64,000 nt of DNA from the NCBI GenBank assembly GCA_001599715.1, contig BCHU01000002.1, positions 2,108,001 to 2,172,000 on the forward strand. The letters run 5' to 3'. Origin of the DNA: Phaeotremella fagi. Taxonomy: Eukaryota; Basidiomycota; Tremellomycetes; Tremellales; Phaeotremellaceae. The first letter of the stretch is position 1, and each line of letters begins with the position of its first letter. The notes beneath the pieces are model-generated. The model made no database searches. It had not been told where the DNA came from and saw nothing but the letters and a program-made list of their open reading frames with translations. Position numbers and translations under genes: made by a program. Shown piece after piece: positions 1-10,545 of the stretch.

Positions 1-176
1 TAATATTTCAGAACAAAGAGATTATGAGAGATCGGTGATATAGGTGATATTACCGATAAACACGTTATGTGGCACTAAGGATAGTAACCGGTTTCACGTT
101 TAAGCGGTATCCTCATGATCCCTCTCCCATCTCTCTCTTCTTACAGCTTATACACCACCCCCCCCAGCACCATATA

Positions 177-1295
177 ATGAGCACCATCTCACTCTCACTC
201 CAAAGACAAGCAATAAGATCACTATCATCAAAGCCATTCACCAGATCAATCATCCTCTCACGTCAAATGTCATCCACCACCACCTCCTTAACCCCTTCAG
301 AAGATCTAGTCCTAACCTCAAGATCATCTTCCAACAACGTCACCATCCTCACTCTCAACAGACCAAAAGCACTCAACGCCTTATCTTCACCATTGTTCAA
401 ACGTCTTAACGAGGAACTAGAAAAAGCTGATTCAGATGATTCTATCAGAGCTATCGTTATTACCGGTGGGAAAAAAGCTTTTGCTGCTGGGGCCGATATC
501 AAGGAGATGAAGGATAAAGAGTGTAGGTTGAGGTTGATCAGCTGAACCAAAACCGAAACGAGCTGATATTTCAAACTCAGTTGCTGACGTTTATAAAAAC
601 AATTTCCTCGGAACATGGACTAAAATCTCATCAATCAGAAAACCAATCATAGGTGCAGTCTCAGGATACGCAGTAAGTCCCCGCCCCTCCATTTAACCAC
701 TACCTTCAACCACACCACTTACCCACCCAGCTCGGTGGAGGTTGCGAACTAGCGATGCTCCTAGACATCCTCCTTTGTACCCCCACCGCCACCTTCTCCC
801 AACCAGAAATCACCCTAGGCATAATCCCAGGATCAGGCGGTACCCAACGTCTAACCCATCTCATCGGTAAAGCCCGAGCGATGGATATGGTTCTAACAGG
901 TCGAAAGATTGACGGTAAAACCGCTGAGAATTGGGGGTTGGTCAGTAGATGTGTCGAAGAGGGGGAGGACGTTGTTGAGAAAGCTGTCGAGGTTGCTGAG
1001 AGCGTTGCTGGATTCGGCGCTGTTGCTGTTCAGGCTGGTAAGGAAGCTGTTAATGGGGGTAGGTTTGATTTTGGTTGTGGGGTTTGTTTTGGGCTAAATT
1101 TGCTTTTGTAGCCCTTGATCTCCCTCTCGAACAGGGTTTACGTTTGGAAAGACGTCTGTTCCAACAGCTTTTCGCTACCAAGGATCAAAAAGAGGGTAAG
1201 TGGAATGACCGTTGGCTTGATAAAGCTCATCTCTCCATGTCACAGGTATGGCAGCATTCGTTGAAAAACGTAAAGCCACCTGGTCACATCTGTGA
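177..1295 (+). CDS. ECHS1: Enoyl-CoA hydratase, mitochondrial (ECHS1-like)
   Basis: Hydrates 2-trans-enoyl-CoA in mitochondrial fatty-acid and branched-chain amino-acid breakdown. Five exons (177-522, 581-672, 731-1058, 1112-1195, 1246-1295) join in frame to 299 codons, the usual family length. The first ~35 residues are rich in Ser, Arg and Gln with almost no acid, like a presequence. The crotonase oxyanion-hole segment AFAAGADIKEM is near residue 100. GGGCELA and FSQPEITLGIIPGSGGTQRL (spelled FSQPEITLG then IIPGSGGTQRL) carry the two glutamates that act as acid/base in the family. The C-terminus has LEQGLRLERRLF and KEG-MAAFVEKRK, as in ECHS1. An in-frame ATG at 69 would add 36 residues; 177 is preferred because the presequence-like stretch starts there. 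It converges on the next gene, 170 bases away. Confidence 0.93.
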
Positions 1296-1465
1296 GCGCA
1301 GAGGGCTACAGCTTCGCAGAGATGTAGTAGTAAAGGATCGTCTGTAAAAAGAACTTGAATAGGCAGGTATTATTCATGATGTAATGAAGTTGGTTCAATA
1401 CGCGTGTATTCATATACATTCGATCGTATAGCTACATAAAAACTTCTTATTTCATGATCATCACT

Positions 1466-2319
1466 CTACTTCTGATCAACAGGAGTAGTCTCAACTCCAG
1501 CAGCGACAGCCGAAGCCGCGAATTTCTTTCTCAACTCGTTGAGTTTCCCAAAGAACCCGTTTTCACCTGTAGTGTTCTCTTTGCCGTCCCATTGTTCCTC
1601 GTGTCTAAATTTCGAGGTATCAGTATATGTGTTTAGTAGCTTGAAACAGTGAATTCAGACGTAGACGTTGACGTACAGAGTAATCAAGTTAGTTGAAGGA
1701 TCCACATGGAGGGTCACCAATGAATTGACAAGTTTCTCCGTACCTATACCTTTGAATTTATATTTCTGGGAAAGAGATAATTGGACTGAAGGTGGTTTCT
1801 AAAACCCTCTCAGTCAATAAAATCATAACATCAAATGGAAGAATCACAGGAACGCACAACTTGTGGATTATCCAAAACCTTCCAACCCTCTGTGACAGAT
1901 TCAGAAAAGATCTTAGGCATACCGTTGAACTGTGATTTCTAAGTGATAGTCAATTATCAGTATTAAGGACTTGACGGTACTAGGTTGACTGACGATACTG
2001 TCTAAACCTTCAGCGATAGAAACTGGATCATGGAAAGTAGCGTCCTTGGAATATCTAGCATAAGCAGCGGAAATTGGGTTAAGTTGGTCTATAAGTCCGT
2101 TAACTTCTTGATGTCAAATCAGAGTGAGAGGGGATACATACAAAGATTCAAGATATCCTTGATCAATTCATTCTCTTGATCTGAAGCTTTCTTCTCTGGG
2201 AAATCAAAGTTTGGGACGCTAGAAGTTGACATTTTCTTGATAATAGGACTTGACGTTAGGATTGGATTGGGTTTCAATACTTTTGTTGATTGGAGGATAC
2301 GTTTGGTAGTTATGTTCAT
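1466..2319 (-). CDS. Small NTF2/SnoaL-like protein, probably mitochondrial
   Basis: Conserved fungal protein of unknown function. The start at 2319 gives a basic, Ser/Thr-rich, acid-poor leader (MNITTKRILQSTKVLKPN) that looks like a mitochondrial presequence; an inner ATG lies at 2232. Introns with GTATGT, GTCAGT, GTGCGT and GTACGT donors can be placed. The joined protein reads DILNLFNGLIDQLNP, YARYSKDATFHDPVSIAEGL, FNGMPKIFSESVTEGWKVLD, KYKFKGIGTEKLVNSLVTLH, then HEEQWDGKENTTGENGFFGK and LNELRKKFAA to the stop at 1466. The order (helix, Tyr-Ser-x-Asp-Ala-x-Phe-x-Asp-Pro, long strands, HxxxWD) fits an NTF2/SnoaL-like fold as in DUF2358-type proteins; that family call is from memory. No catalytic function is claimed. 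Its 5' end overlaps a possible 3' extension of the upstream gene. Confidence 0.75.
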
Positions 2320-2586
2320 TCGAAGTCAATGGTTGTACTTTAAATATATCGCTATTCATCTCGTCTAATATGTATTTGTACGAATACGATCTTGACTCCA
2401 CCTATGACGAATGAAATGGGTCATAGGTTGTCAACTTACCGGATTATCGGTATCTATGTGTACATCGAGATCGGCGATCTCACCTCGGTTCAATCTACTA
2501 AACAATCCATAAACCAAATACTTGCTTGTACATAAGATGCACCAGGCAACCCCTTAGCCCCATAAATCACTTGTACAGTATCCAAC

Positions 2587-5347
2587 CTAACCACCACAAC
2601 TACCCTGACTACCTTCCAATTCACGTAAATACTTTTCAAGTTCCCATTCCTCTCTACTCCCGATACTACTCTGATTGAAGTTGTGGTTATGGTTATGGGT
2701 TTGACCATCCCAATGTCCAGAAGTCGCAGCAGAAACTTCATCACTGTGAACACGAACCTCAGGCCGTTTACGGACTATATTCAATGGCGCAACTGATCTT
2801 CCAAACGTACCCCACTCCCCACCGTCGGTATTATTGAATCGATCGAAATAATCTACCCCTCTCAAACTTTTCTTAGGTGTGTGCTGTGGTTGTGGTTGTT
2901 GTTGATGTTGAACTGCAACTCTCGGTTGATAAGAAGTAATCGAAGGTTGATACGTTCCCTCCAAATCCCTACCCCGAGGAACAATCTGTTGATGTTGAAC
3001 TAAATTACCTAACGGTATCCGATTCGATAAACCCCTAGAAGGAGTGTCCATCTCGTCCTTCCCGACCCCACCGAAATTGTTGCGATGAGCGTCAACAAGT
3101 CTAGTATAAGGACTAGGTGACGGTGTTGGCAACCCATTCCCAACATTCTTCATCTGCGGAGTCTGGCGATCACGAGTGAAAACGTTCTTGATATTCTCTA
3201 ATGATTTCTTGGATCGTTTGAGGGATTTAGATTTGGTGTCACCAGTCGAAGGTGGTGTAGGTGGGAATTGGATTCCTTTGGTTTCACCAGGATCTTTATC
3301 TTTATAGATGGTACTTGATAGTTGATGAGATGGATCAGGTTGAGAAGAACCGAAACATCGTTTCTTCTGTTGATGTTGATGAACCGGAGTTGAATTCGAA
3401 TTCGTTTGGTTGATCAAATCCATAATCCGAGTTGGTCTGAGTACATTCGACTGATCACCCCTTTCACGAGCTGCTTTAGCAGTAAGAATCGGTGTACTGG
3501 TGTTGAAACTGTTTTCACTGAATCCCGCATTCATCGATGAATCCGGTGTAAATTTCTGAAGTTGAGCTTGATCTTCGAGATGAAATTCGTATACCGTATT
3601 AGAAATTTGACTACCTGGTCTGATATAATCTTGAGATCCCAAATCATCAATCACCATATCATCACTAGTCTCCACTGAATAATCAACACCATCCGAATGA
3701 TCAATCCCATCCATCCCACCTCCCATCGTCGCATGAATCTCTCGTAAAACCTCACGTTCGATACCAGTAGCCAATTCCATTTCGATATCAGCTTTAACGA
3801 TTCCAGGTATATCAGGGATCTGGTCCCGTTCCTCTGACCCATCTTTTTTAGGTGTACTGGGTGCCTTTCTCGGTAACTCTTTTAAAAAGATTGAAGGTGA
3901 TGTAGAAGGTCTTAAGACCGGATGACCAATAGATGATTTCGGTGTACGTCTACCAGTCCCAGATCTCGTTGATGGTGGTATACATCCATCTCCGTGACTC
4001 TCGTCGACGAAGCCATACGAATCTTCCTTCTTACGTTGAGGTAATGGAGGTGGTGGGGAGGCTGTTTCACAGTCTAACGTAAGTGTTGATCCTGTGACTG
4101 AAGGGTTCATGAATGGATGTGAAGCTGAGGCGTTGATTGATCTGAATGACTTTAAGGTGGTTGATGACGTTTTAGTTGAGAATGATGATTTTCTTGGTAC
4201 ACCAGGTACAGATCTCTGAACGGGTGGTTCAGGTATTCCCATTGGTTTACCGGGAGTTTGTGGAACGGTGCTGTTGAAAGGTAAAGTAGATGGTTTATGA
4301 ATCATCAGCGATCAATCCCGTTGTATACCCTTCACCACTCACCCCGCAGCCTTGAATTTCTTAGGAGTCAATCCCAATCTCTTAACAATACCCTCCATCA
4401 TCCGTCTACTGCGTCCAGGCGTAACAGGAGCAGGAACAGGTGGTATCTCCTCTTCAACGAACGCCGTAAAATTCGATCGAACAGATTCTTCACTCTTCCT
4501 ACCTCGAAGTGATCGAATTGATTTAGCCCCACCACCAATATGACCAGATTTAGAAGTGACACCAGATTTAACGGTCAATTTTGATCGGACACTCTCAGAA
4601 GATTTTCTGGATTTCCAAAAACTGTCTCCATCGTTTGAATTCGAATTCGAATTTGATTTAGAATGTTTACTGTGGTTGGCTGATGATTGGATACTCTCCT
4701 CTGATGAACTTGACCACCTTGATTGATCTTTTTCGGGTGAGATGGTATGACGATTACGTTGTGGTGTACCAGACAAAGTATACAATTTCAACGATCTCAT
4801 CACCCCTTCTAAAGCTCTTTCGACACCGTTGTCGTTCCCACCAGATTTGATTATACGTGGTGAGACTGATGAAGGGGTTCTGTGGATTATAGAAGATCTT
4901 TGTCGAGGTGTTGAAGGTTGTTTTCGTGGTGTAGTAAGTTGTTGATGTGGTGAGAGATGTTTAGGTGGTAAGTCTGAACTTCGATTGGGTGTTTGAAGGT
5001 TTTCTGATTGGATCGAAGTTTCACTGGGGATAGTTTTGTGTGAACGTATGGTGGTTGGTGGAGATGGGAACGATGAGAGTGTTGGAGATGAAGTTGGAGA
5101 TTGAGTTGATTGATCTCGAAGAATTCCAGAGGTGAACTGAATGTTAATTGAGACTTCGATGTTCACTTACTAAACCTGAATAACCGTCACTCGGAGTTAG
5201 AACTACACCTTCGTAATTGTCTTTGACTGTTGGTTTGGGAAGTGGGAGAACGTTTGAATTCGATGGTGATTGATCATTCAACTGGACTGAGGAAGAGTTG
5301 AGAGATGGTAATGAAATCAAACGAGCGACCGAGCGCTTGTGTCTCAT
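2587..5347 (-). CDS. Large disordered Ser/Pro-rich protein, function unknown
   Basis: Not recognised. Translation starts at 5347 (MRHKRSVARLISLPSLN). An intron of about 36 nt has its donor at 5170, and a second has a GTGAGT donor just after ...LTPKKFKAA near 4340. The rest is one long exon to the stop at 2587, about 900 residues in all. The sequence is low complexity: Ser/Thr-Pro sites (TPRKQPSTPRQRSS, TPQRNRHTISPEKD), a (SerAsn)n run coded by GAATTC repeats near 4640, Gln/His runs and short basic clusters (SRRMMEGIVKRLGL). No enzyme motif is visible, so a phosphorylated cytoskeletal or signalling scaffold is only a guess. The last exon ends REEWELEKYLRELEG. Alternative splicing there could extend the frame through 2490-2560 and 2219-2400. 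Confidence 0.7.
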
Positions 5348-6135
5348 TGTTGTCGAGTGTGAGCTGGATACCTGTGGAGTGATAAGTACAAGATGATGTA
5401 TAGATATGATTATGTATACAAAAGAAGAAGAAGAAGTTGAAGTTGAAGATACCTTACCAGTGTTTATTAACCCCATCTTGAGGATGATGCTGAGTAGAAA
5501 GTCATTCAACCAAAAACGAGGGAAAAGGGGAAAGAGGACGTTTCATTTCAACCAGTCCGTTCCTCGCACCAGTGACCAGTGGCTTCGTACTCATCTCATC
5601 TAGATCTGATAGCATCTTGTAAAAGCATACCATGGTCTATGGATTTGGCAGTGAGAGTATTTGATCCTTCGCATCTTCAAATCTATTCTCGAAGAAATAT
5701 TAACGGCATAATGTCTGCCCAAAATTGTGGAGCACCGAGTTTATCGTACTGTTAGGAAAATGGCAAGTATCCATCCCATCGATCATGGGGATCACAAATT
5801 TCAGGTGGTAGCGTTGAGTAGGCCTAGAATAATGATTTGTAAGATTAAACTGTAAGGAAGTTGGTTTCTGAGAGTTCGCTGTCGACTTGCCGGTCAGGAA
5901 GTCTTATGTCCGATTTTCAGTGAATTTTCCAAGTCTCGAGTGCAGCGCAGTACGGCAGCTGTGGCAGTTCAGTTGCAATCCTCGCTTGTCTAGTGGTTCA
6001 AACAATGTTCAAACCGATCTTTCAAACTACATATCATTCATACGGCTAATCGCTATCATATATTCAACTTCAAACCACTACAAGAACCATGAAACACAAA
6101 ACATCAGACACTCAAAGAGTATCCTTTGTCTGCTT
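5348..6135. other. Intergenic, upstream of the disordered-protein gene
   Basis: No coding evidence on either strand; the open frames are short and low quality. It holds the promoter and leader of the minus-strand gene starting at 5347, including a short AAG run near 5420 that lies in its leader. A 13-base word beginning AATTGTGG at 5723-5735 recurs exactly at 6758-6770 upstream of the first family A gene. Confidence 0.6.
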
Positions 6136-6594
6136 CTACTCATGTCGTCGTTTGTAATCTAAGCAATTCTCATACAGGATTTCGGAAAAACACTCAGCCA
6201 AACTTTCACACGATTCTTCCGTAAGCTCGTCTCCTTCTTCTGGCCACCCCTTCATACCTGTGAACTTGGCTAAAAGACCATCATCCAAAGATTGAGTTCT
6301 CCCACCTTGAACAACCTTGATATTCTTCTTAGAGAATTTGGTTTTCTTCGGCTTGTGGGCATTGAATAACGTTTCGGAGTTGTAGAGAAAACTATGGAGA
6401 ACCCAGTCTCTCCCGTGTGAAATTCCGAGACCATAACTGAGTATTGGATGTGTCGAGTCGTTGAGAATATCTCTACTGATTTCATCCATGGTGATGACTG
6501 GATATGGTATGGAGTTACCACAAGACGAGCAGAGCTGGCTGGTTTCTGTTTCTGATGTGTGGGATTGTTTATGCTTGGAAAAAAGACTAGACAT
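6136..6594 (-). CDS. Family A member 1 (small intronless tandem paralogue)
   Basis: 152 residues, single exon, function unknown. The N-terminus is short and polar with one CSSCG pair (residues ~22-26). The conserved core follows: DWVLHSFLYNSETLF, then KKNIKVVQGGRTQSLDDG, then KGWPEEGDELTEESCESL. The same three blocks occur in five further genes to 11.35 kb on this strand, so they mark one tandem family. No signal peptide or membrane segment is seen. The start is the first ATG after a pyrimidine-rich leader (on the coding strand) and matches the MS-F-F/L-F starts of members 3 and 5. The CxxC could bind metal only together with other ligands or as a dimer; this is inference. Confidence 0.8.
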   Translation of the reverse strand: MSSLFSKHKQSHTSETETSQLCSSCGNSIPYPVITMDEISRDILNDSTHPILSYGLGISHGRDWVLHSFLYNSETLFNAHKPKKTKFSKKNIKVVQGGRTQSLDDGLLAKFTGMKGWPEEGDELTEESCESLAECFSEILYENCLDYKRRHE

Positions 6595-7020
6595 GTTTGT
6601 TGAGGGTGGCGAAATAAATTAAGAAGAGGAAGAGAATAACTATTTTGACTGACTAATATATGTCCCACTTGGCCTTCGACCTTCTATTGTGGAGCTCTGA
6701 ACAACGGATTGCAATGAATGGAGCATCGGGTTATTCTTAATGAAGATTTTGTTGTCAAATTGTGGAGCACACGAGAAGGCTTTCATCGGTCAATTCGAGT
6801 TTTTTATGCAAACGCATTGTACCGCACTTTATACTGAAGTACTTTGAGCCGCTTGTAGGAGAATTTGATTTAGCTTTTGATTTTCCCTCAGATTGGACGA
6901 TATAAAGTGATTCATGATTCTTAATGGCTTGCTACATATAGTACAGTACTCAAAGGACGAGAACAAAATAGAATTACACAACCTTCATTCCTCTCCACGT
7001 ATCTCAATCCTTCGTTTTTG
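6595..7020. other. Intergenic between family A members 1 and 2
   Basis: No convincing coding frame. It is the promoter side of member 1, with TGTGGAGC-type words at 6685-6694 and 6758-6770. No repeats or RNA gene seen. Confidence 0.55.
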
Positions 7021-7488
7021 CTATTTATAGTACCCCATCCCGATGCTCCCACAACCACTAGCAATAGCTGTAGTAAGTCTTGAAACTGACTCTTCTGTGA
7101 TAGGTTCACGATCTTCCAACCACCGAGAATCACTCGACAGAATCGCCAAAACTCCTAAATCCAAAGAACGAACTTCGTCATCAAGCAAGACCCGAAGTCT
7201 TCTCTGATTGAACAGACGTTTCTTACTCGTGGCTTGTGTTGTTAGGTCTTTCAAAAATTCTGTGCCGTAGATGAAATGAGTCGAGACCCAATGGAGTTTA
7301 TCGAGCCAGAACCTTTGATTTATGTTTTCGGGCTCACTGGTAGGTATATAGTCGCGATGATACTTCAGCGTTTCTCTTATCTCACTGACCTTAAGTGGTT
7401 GGTATTCGACGCAGTGACCGCATGTGGGACAAGCGGACTCTACATCTGAACCGTCGGTTTTGGAGAAAATCGATAAACTTTTGGGCAT
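7021..7488 (-). CDS. Family A member 2
   Basis: 155 residues from the ATG at 7488 (MPKSLSIFSKTDG); the frame is open further upstream to 7620, but the inner start aligns with sister genes. It has CPTCG at residues ~20-24, then LHWVSTHFIYGTEFLKDL, RLRVLLDDEVRSLDLG, and RWLEDREPITEES, ending GYYK. These match the family pattern W-x3-H-x-[IL]-Y-x3-FL-x-D ... [KR]L[KR]V-x4-E-x3-LD ... W-x-[ED]-D-x4-TEES. Function unknown; likely a soluble protein. No intron signals interrupt it. Confidence 0.8.
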   Translation of the reverse strand: MPKSLSIFSKTDGSDVESACPTCGHCVEYQPLKVSEIRETLKYHRDYIPTSEPENINQRFWLDKLHWVSTHFIYGTEFLKDLTTQATSKKRLFNQRRLRVLLDDEVRSLDLGVLAILSSDSRWLEDREPITEESVSRLTTAIASGCGSIGMGYYK

Positions 7489-7921
7489 TTCTTTGGAGAG
7501 TTGAAAATTTGGTTTCTTTGTGTGAAAAAAGAGGATGAAATGACAAAGTGATGACAAAAAGATGATCAATTGATTCTCAGTTGATGAGTGCGATTCAAAT
7601 GAGATGTTACAATGGATCACGAAGCCTTCAAGGTGGCAGAGACAGAGGAGAAATGTGGCACATTTTGCGTCCGGATCACCAAAGAATCGTGATCAAATAT
7701 GTCTTTCGTAGCGGGCTCTCTCATGTATGCTGTACCTCGAATATCCCTCTGGACTTGACTCGAGAAATTATACGATTTAACCTAGACTACATAACGCAAA
7801 AACATTTCATACACAACCATCAAAAAATTAAAAACTTCGTCGGCATTCAAAACTCCCTTCCCGTCTCCAAAGCTCAATCCTTTGAGCACAATTCACCTTC
7901 CCTGTCAACCCCGCCTGCCTC
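7489..7921. other. Intergenic between family A members 2 and 3
   Basis: No supported gene. A plus-strand frame at 7581-7967 is judged a chance open frame. TGTGGCAC occurs at 7654-7661, about 165 bases upstream of member 2. Confidence 0.5.
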
Positions 7922-8368
7922 CTACTTATATTCACCATTACTAATATTACCCAGGACGGAAGAATAAGTCTCGTAGAGCCGCCCTAACGACTCTTCCGTG
8001 AGCCTCTCACCGTCCTCAATGTATCCCCAACCCTTCGGTGCTCCAGACACAATCGCTCTAACACCGATATCGAAGGTTCGAACCTCTTTTTCGATAAAAA
8101 GGTGAAGCTTTGTATGGTCGAACGTTGACCTGGTTTTCTTGTCGATTTTGATATCTCTCAGAAAGTTGGATTCGTATATCAAATGTTTCGATAGCCAAGC
8201 AGTTGAGTCGTGCCAGAAGGCTGAACCAGTTGTACCCAAATCCTGATTTCTGAGAATAGTTTCCAATTCCAAAACACCTATCTTTCGGTATCCATCAGAG
8301 CCGCAGGTAGGACAGGATCCGTCTGCGGCTGATGACTGCTTGGATTTTTTGAAGAAAAAACTTGACAT
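7922..8368 (-). CDS. Family A member 3
   Basis: 148 residues, single exon. MSSFFFKKSKQSS is followed by SCPTCGS (residues ~18-24) and the core: AWLSKHLIYESNFLRDI, KLHLFIEKEVRTFDIG, GWGYIEDGERLTEESLG, ending NGEYK. The N-terminal Phe/Lys/Ser run resembles members 1 and 5, which supports the start chosen. Function unknown. The spacing between the CPTCG pair and the Trp-His-Tyr block is close to that of member 2. Confidence 0.8.
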   Translation of the reverse strand: MSSFFFKKSKQSSAADGSCPTCGSDGYRKIGVLELETILRNQDLGTTGSAFWHDSTAWLSKHLIYESNFLRDIKIDKKTRSTFDHTKLHLFIEKEVRTFDIGVRAIVSGAPKGWGYIEDGERLTEESLGRLYETYSSVLGNISNGEYK

Positions 8369-8754
8369 TTCTATTTTGGGTGCGAATGGTAATGAGTTTT
8401 CGAAAGAGAAATACTGAATGTTAGAAAGAAAAATGGATAACCCGCTTTCTCCCTTCTAATGTACAAAGAAAGCCCTTTAGTATGAAACACTTGACAACGG
8501 ATGTAGTGCTGCACATAGAATCTCAGCAAGATAGAGAGACAAAGGAGATTGAAAGGAGACATGTTGTTTTGAGACGATAATGAGTTTCGTCATATTTGTG
8601 GCTACCTCGTCATGATTCGTGAGTTTGACAGTCTTGGGAGTTCAGAAGCGTTGTGATATTTGTTAAGTGAAATGCCGATTACCTTCAAATACATGAGAGA
8701 GATATAGAATTAAACAGTGGGCTACTAGGAAGTACATATCACCTGTATTTACCT
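8369..8754. other. Intergenic between family A members 3 and 4
   Basis: Nothing beyond leader-like AT-rich sequence for member 3. An open frame at 8371-8562 (minus) overlaps that leader and is not supported. Confidence 0.5.
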
Positions 8755-9171
8755 TCACTTATATTTTCCTGCAGCAATATCTTGGAAAGCACTAGTAACA
8801 GCAGATTGAATATCGTAGTAGCTTGTTCTAGTAAGATCACTCCCATCTTCTATCCAGCCGTCTCGACCTGTCAAGACTACCCTGACAGTCTTATCCAATG
8901 AGTAGATCTGTTCGTCGACCAAAATCTGAAGTTTTGAACGATCAAACTTCTTGTGAACCGGTGAAGCCATAGCGACTTTTAAAAGCTGATCTTCGTAAAC
9001 CATTCGATCGCCGGTCCAATCGCTTGGATTCTTGAATAGGGGTTGGGCTGACTTGGCATCTTTCTCAAAATAAATCCTGAGCTGCCTGATACCGATAGAA
9101 GGGGTGTTTTGTTGAGTCGAGATAGAGGTCGATGGAACCTCCGATGATGATTTATATTGAGTACTGGACAT
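8755..9171 (-). CDS. Family A member 4, lacking the CPTCG pair
   Basis: 138 residues from the ATG at 9171 (MSSTQYKSSSEVPSTS); the frame runs open to 9333, but the inner ATG follows a pyrimidine-rich leader. The core is more divergent: DWTGDRMVYEDQLLKV, KLQILVDEQIYSLDKTV, GWIEDGSDLTRTSYYD, ending AAGKYK. No Cys pair is present, so the putative metal site has been lost or was never gained. The conserved His of the first block is Arg here. Function unknown. Confidence 0.75.
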   Translation of the reverse strand: MSSTQYKSSSEVPSTSISTQQNTPSIGIRQLRIYFEKDAKSAQPLFKNPSDWTGDRMVYEDQLLKVAMASPVHKKFDRSKLQILVDEQIYSLDKTVRVVLTGRDGWIEDGSDLTRTSYYDIQSAVTSAFQDIAAGKYK

Positions 9172-9636
9172 TTGTAGGTGAGCGATTGAAAAAGGAAAAA
9201 GATTGAAACTGGAGAGTGAGTGGCGAATAAGTAAGAAAGAAGGGGAAATTGATGGAAATGCAACTCCATATACCTGCTGCACAATGCCTTCGACGGGTGG
9301 AGCTACAGTCTTCCAAGGGTGGAGCTGCGACAATGGATGAGAAACAAAGGATTTGATAACGGGAAAGGAATTGAAAACGGTTCACTCCGCCTCGGTCTCA
9401 CAGCATGTCTGAATCTGATGTGGCAGAGCAAGTGCCGGACATGTTAATGATTATCGTGCGCTACTGTAATCCATTTCTTCCGCTGTGTTACAAATCAGAT
9501 TCAGATACATAATTTGAACTCAATAAAACATCACGTTTCTATGTACAGACTATTGACAATACCCCTCGTCCGACTACCTGAAACTAAAAACAACCTCGTA
9601 TGAAACCTCTCCCTTCTGTCTTCGACACATTCTAGA
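9172..9636. other. Intergenic between family A members 4 and 5
   Basis: Coding-strand leader of member 4 with long C/T runs. GGTGGAGC-like words near 9296 and 9312. No supported gene. Confidence 0.5.
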
Positions 9637-10107
9637 TTATTGAATTCTTCCGTTAGCGATAGCCAGCAATGTCAAGTCTAACGAAATACAGAGATTAGCA
9701 CAAGTCTCTTCTGTAAGATAGGCCCCATCCTGTAACCATTCAGAGTCTCTTGAGACGGTAGCAATGAAGCCGTCATCTAAGGTGAACACTTCTCCCCCAA
9801 CCATCACTTTGAGGTTTTTGCGAAAAAACTGGATCGAGGGTTCATCTTTCGTGATAAGGTCTCCGAGAAACTTCTGTTCGTACAAGAAGTGTTTAGCAGA
9901 CCAACGACTGGATATTTTCCAGAATTCTCTAGATATCGGGTTGGTGGCTTGCGTGTCGAGATCCAAAGCAGTTCTGAACCCAGAAACTCCGATACTGGGG
10001 TAGTTAGCGGAAGGGTAGTTATCGGAACGACCACAGGTAGGACAGCTGCCATCAGCTGACTTTGATGATTTTGATGATCTTGAAGCGAGACTGGTAAAGA
10101 AAGACAT
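9637..10107 (-). CDS. Family A member 5
   Basis: 156 residues from the ATG at 10107 (MSFFTSLASRSSKSSKS); upstream in-frame ATGs at 10203 would add 32 residues that do not align with sisters. It contains SCPTCGRS (~residues 22-29) and the best-kept core: RWSAKHFLYEQKFLGDL, KNLKVMVGGEVFTLDDG, EWLQDGAYLTEETCANL, ending ANGRIQ. Together with members 1-3 it defines the four CxxCG-containing copies. Function unknown. Confidence 0.8.
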   Translation of the reverse strand: MSFFTSLASRSSKSSKSADGSCPTCGRSDNYPSANYPSIGVSGFRTALDLDTQATNPISREFWKISSRWSAKHFLYEQKFLGDLITKDEPSIQFFRKNLKVMVGGEVFTLDDGFIATVSRDSEWLQDGAYLTEETCANLCISLDLTLLAIANGRIQ

Positions 10108-10545
10108 TGTATCTAATGTTTTGGTTGAAAATGTTGGAGGGTGTCGAATAAGTGAAAGACGGAAAGAAAGAGTTAGGTGTATTAGAAGATGTGGTATCTC
10201 CACAGAGAAATAATTTCGCTATTGAATCTCAGACAAAAGAAGGTCTTAGAAAGGATTTGACAATGAAAGGTTCTATGGAAGGCGATGTCCAGAAAGGTTT
10301 GGAGAGAGGTGGCACTGAGATCAGAGATTTCGATAAGTGATTAACCGTTGGAGTCAGCCTGTACAGTATCGAGATTTCCTTGCATACCCTGTCTACTTTG
10401 TAGAGTCTGTGTGACAACAAATCCGTGTATCATCCTCCGACAGTTGCTCAATCGTCTCCAAAAGTGTGCAGTGGGATTTGATCATCAACAAGATTCGCAT
10501 CCCAAATCACACACTGTACATACAAACAACATACAACCTTCTGAT
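10108..10545. other. Intergenic between family A members 5 and 6
   Basis: No supported gene. Short frames on both strands (for example 10152-10340 plus) have no homology I can recognise. GTGGCAC occurs at 10309-10315. Confidence 0.5.

Noticed and set aside
2490..2753. 87-codon minus-strand frame as a separate gene
   Set aside because: Its first half is a shadow of the disordered gene; only the second half looks protein-like, and that is treated as a possible alternative 3' exon.
7581..7967. 128-codon plus-strand frame antisense to family A
   Set aside because: Half of it is antisense to member 3 and the rest is promoter sequence; no family match.
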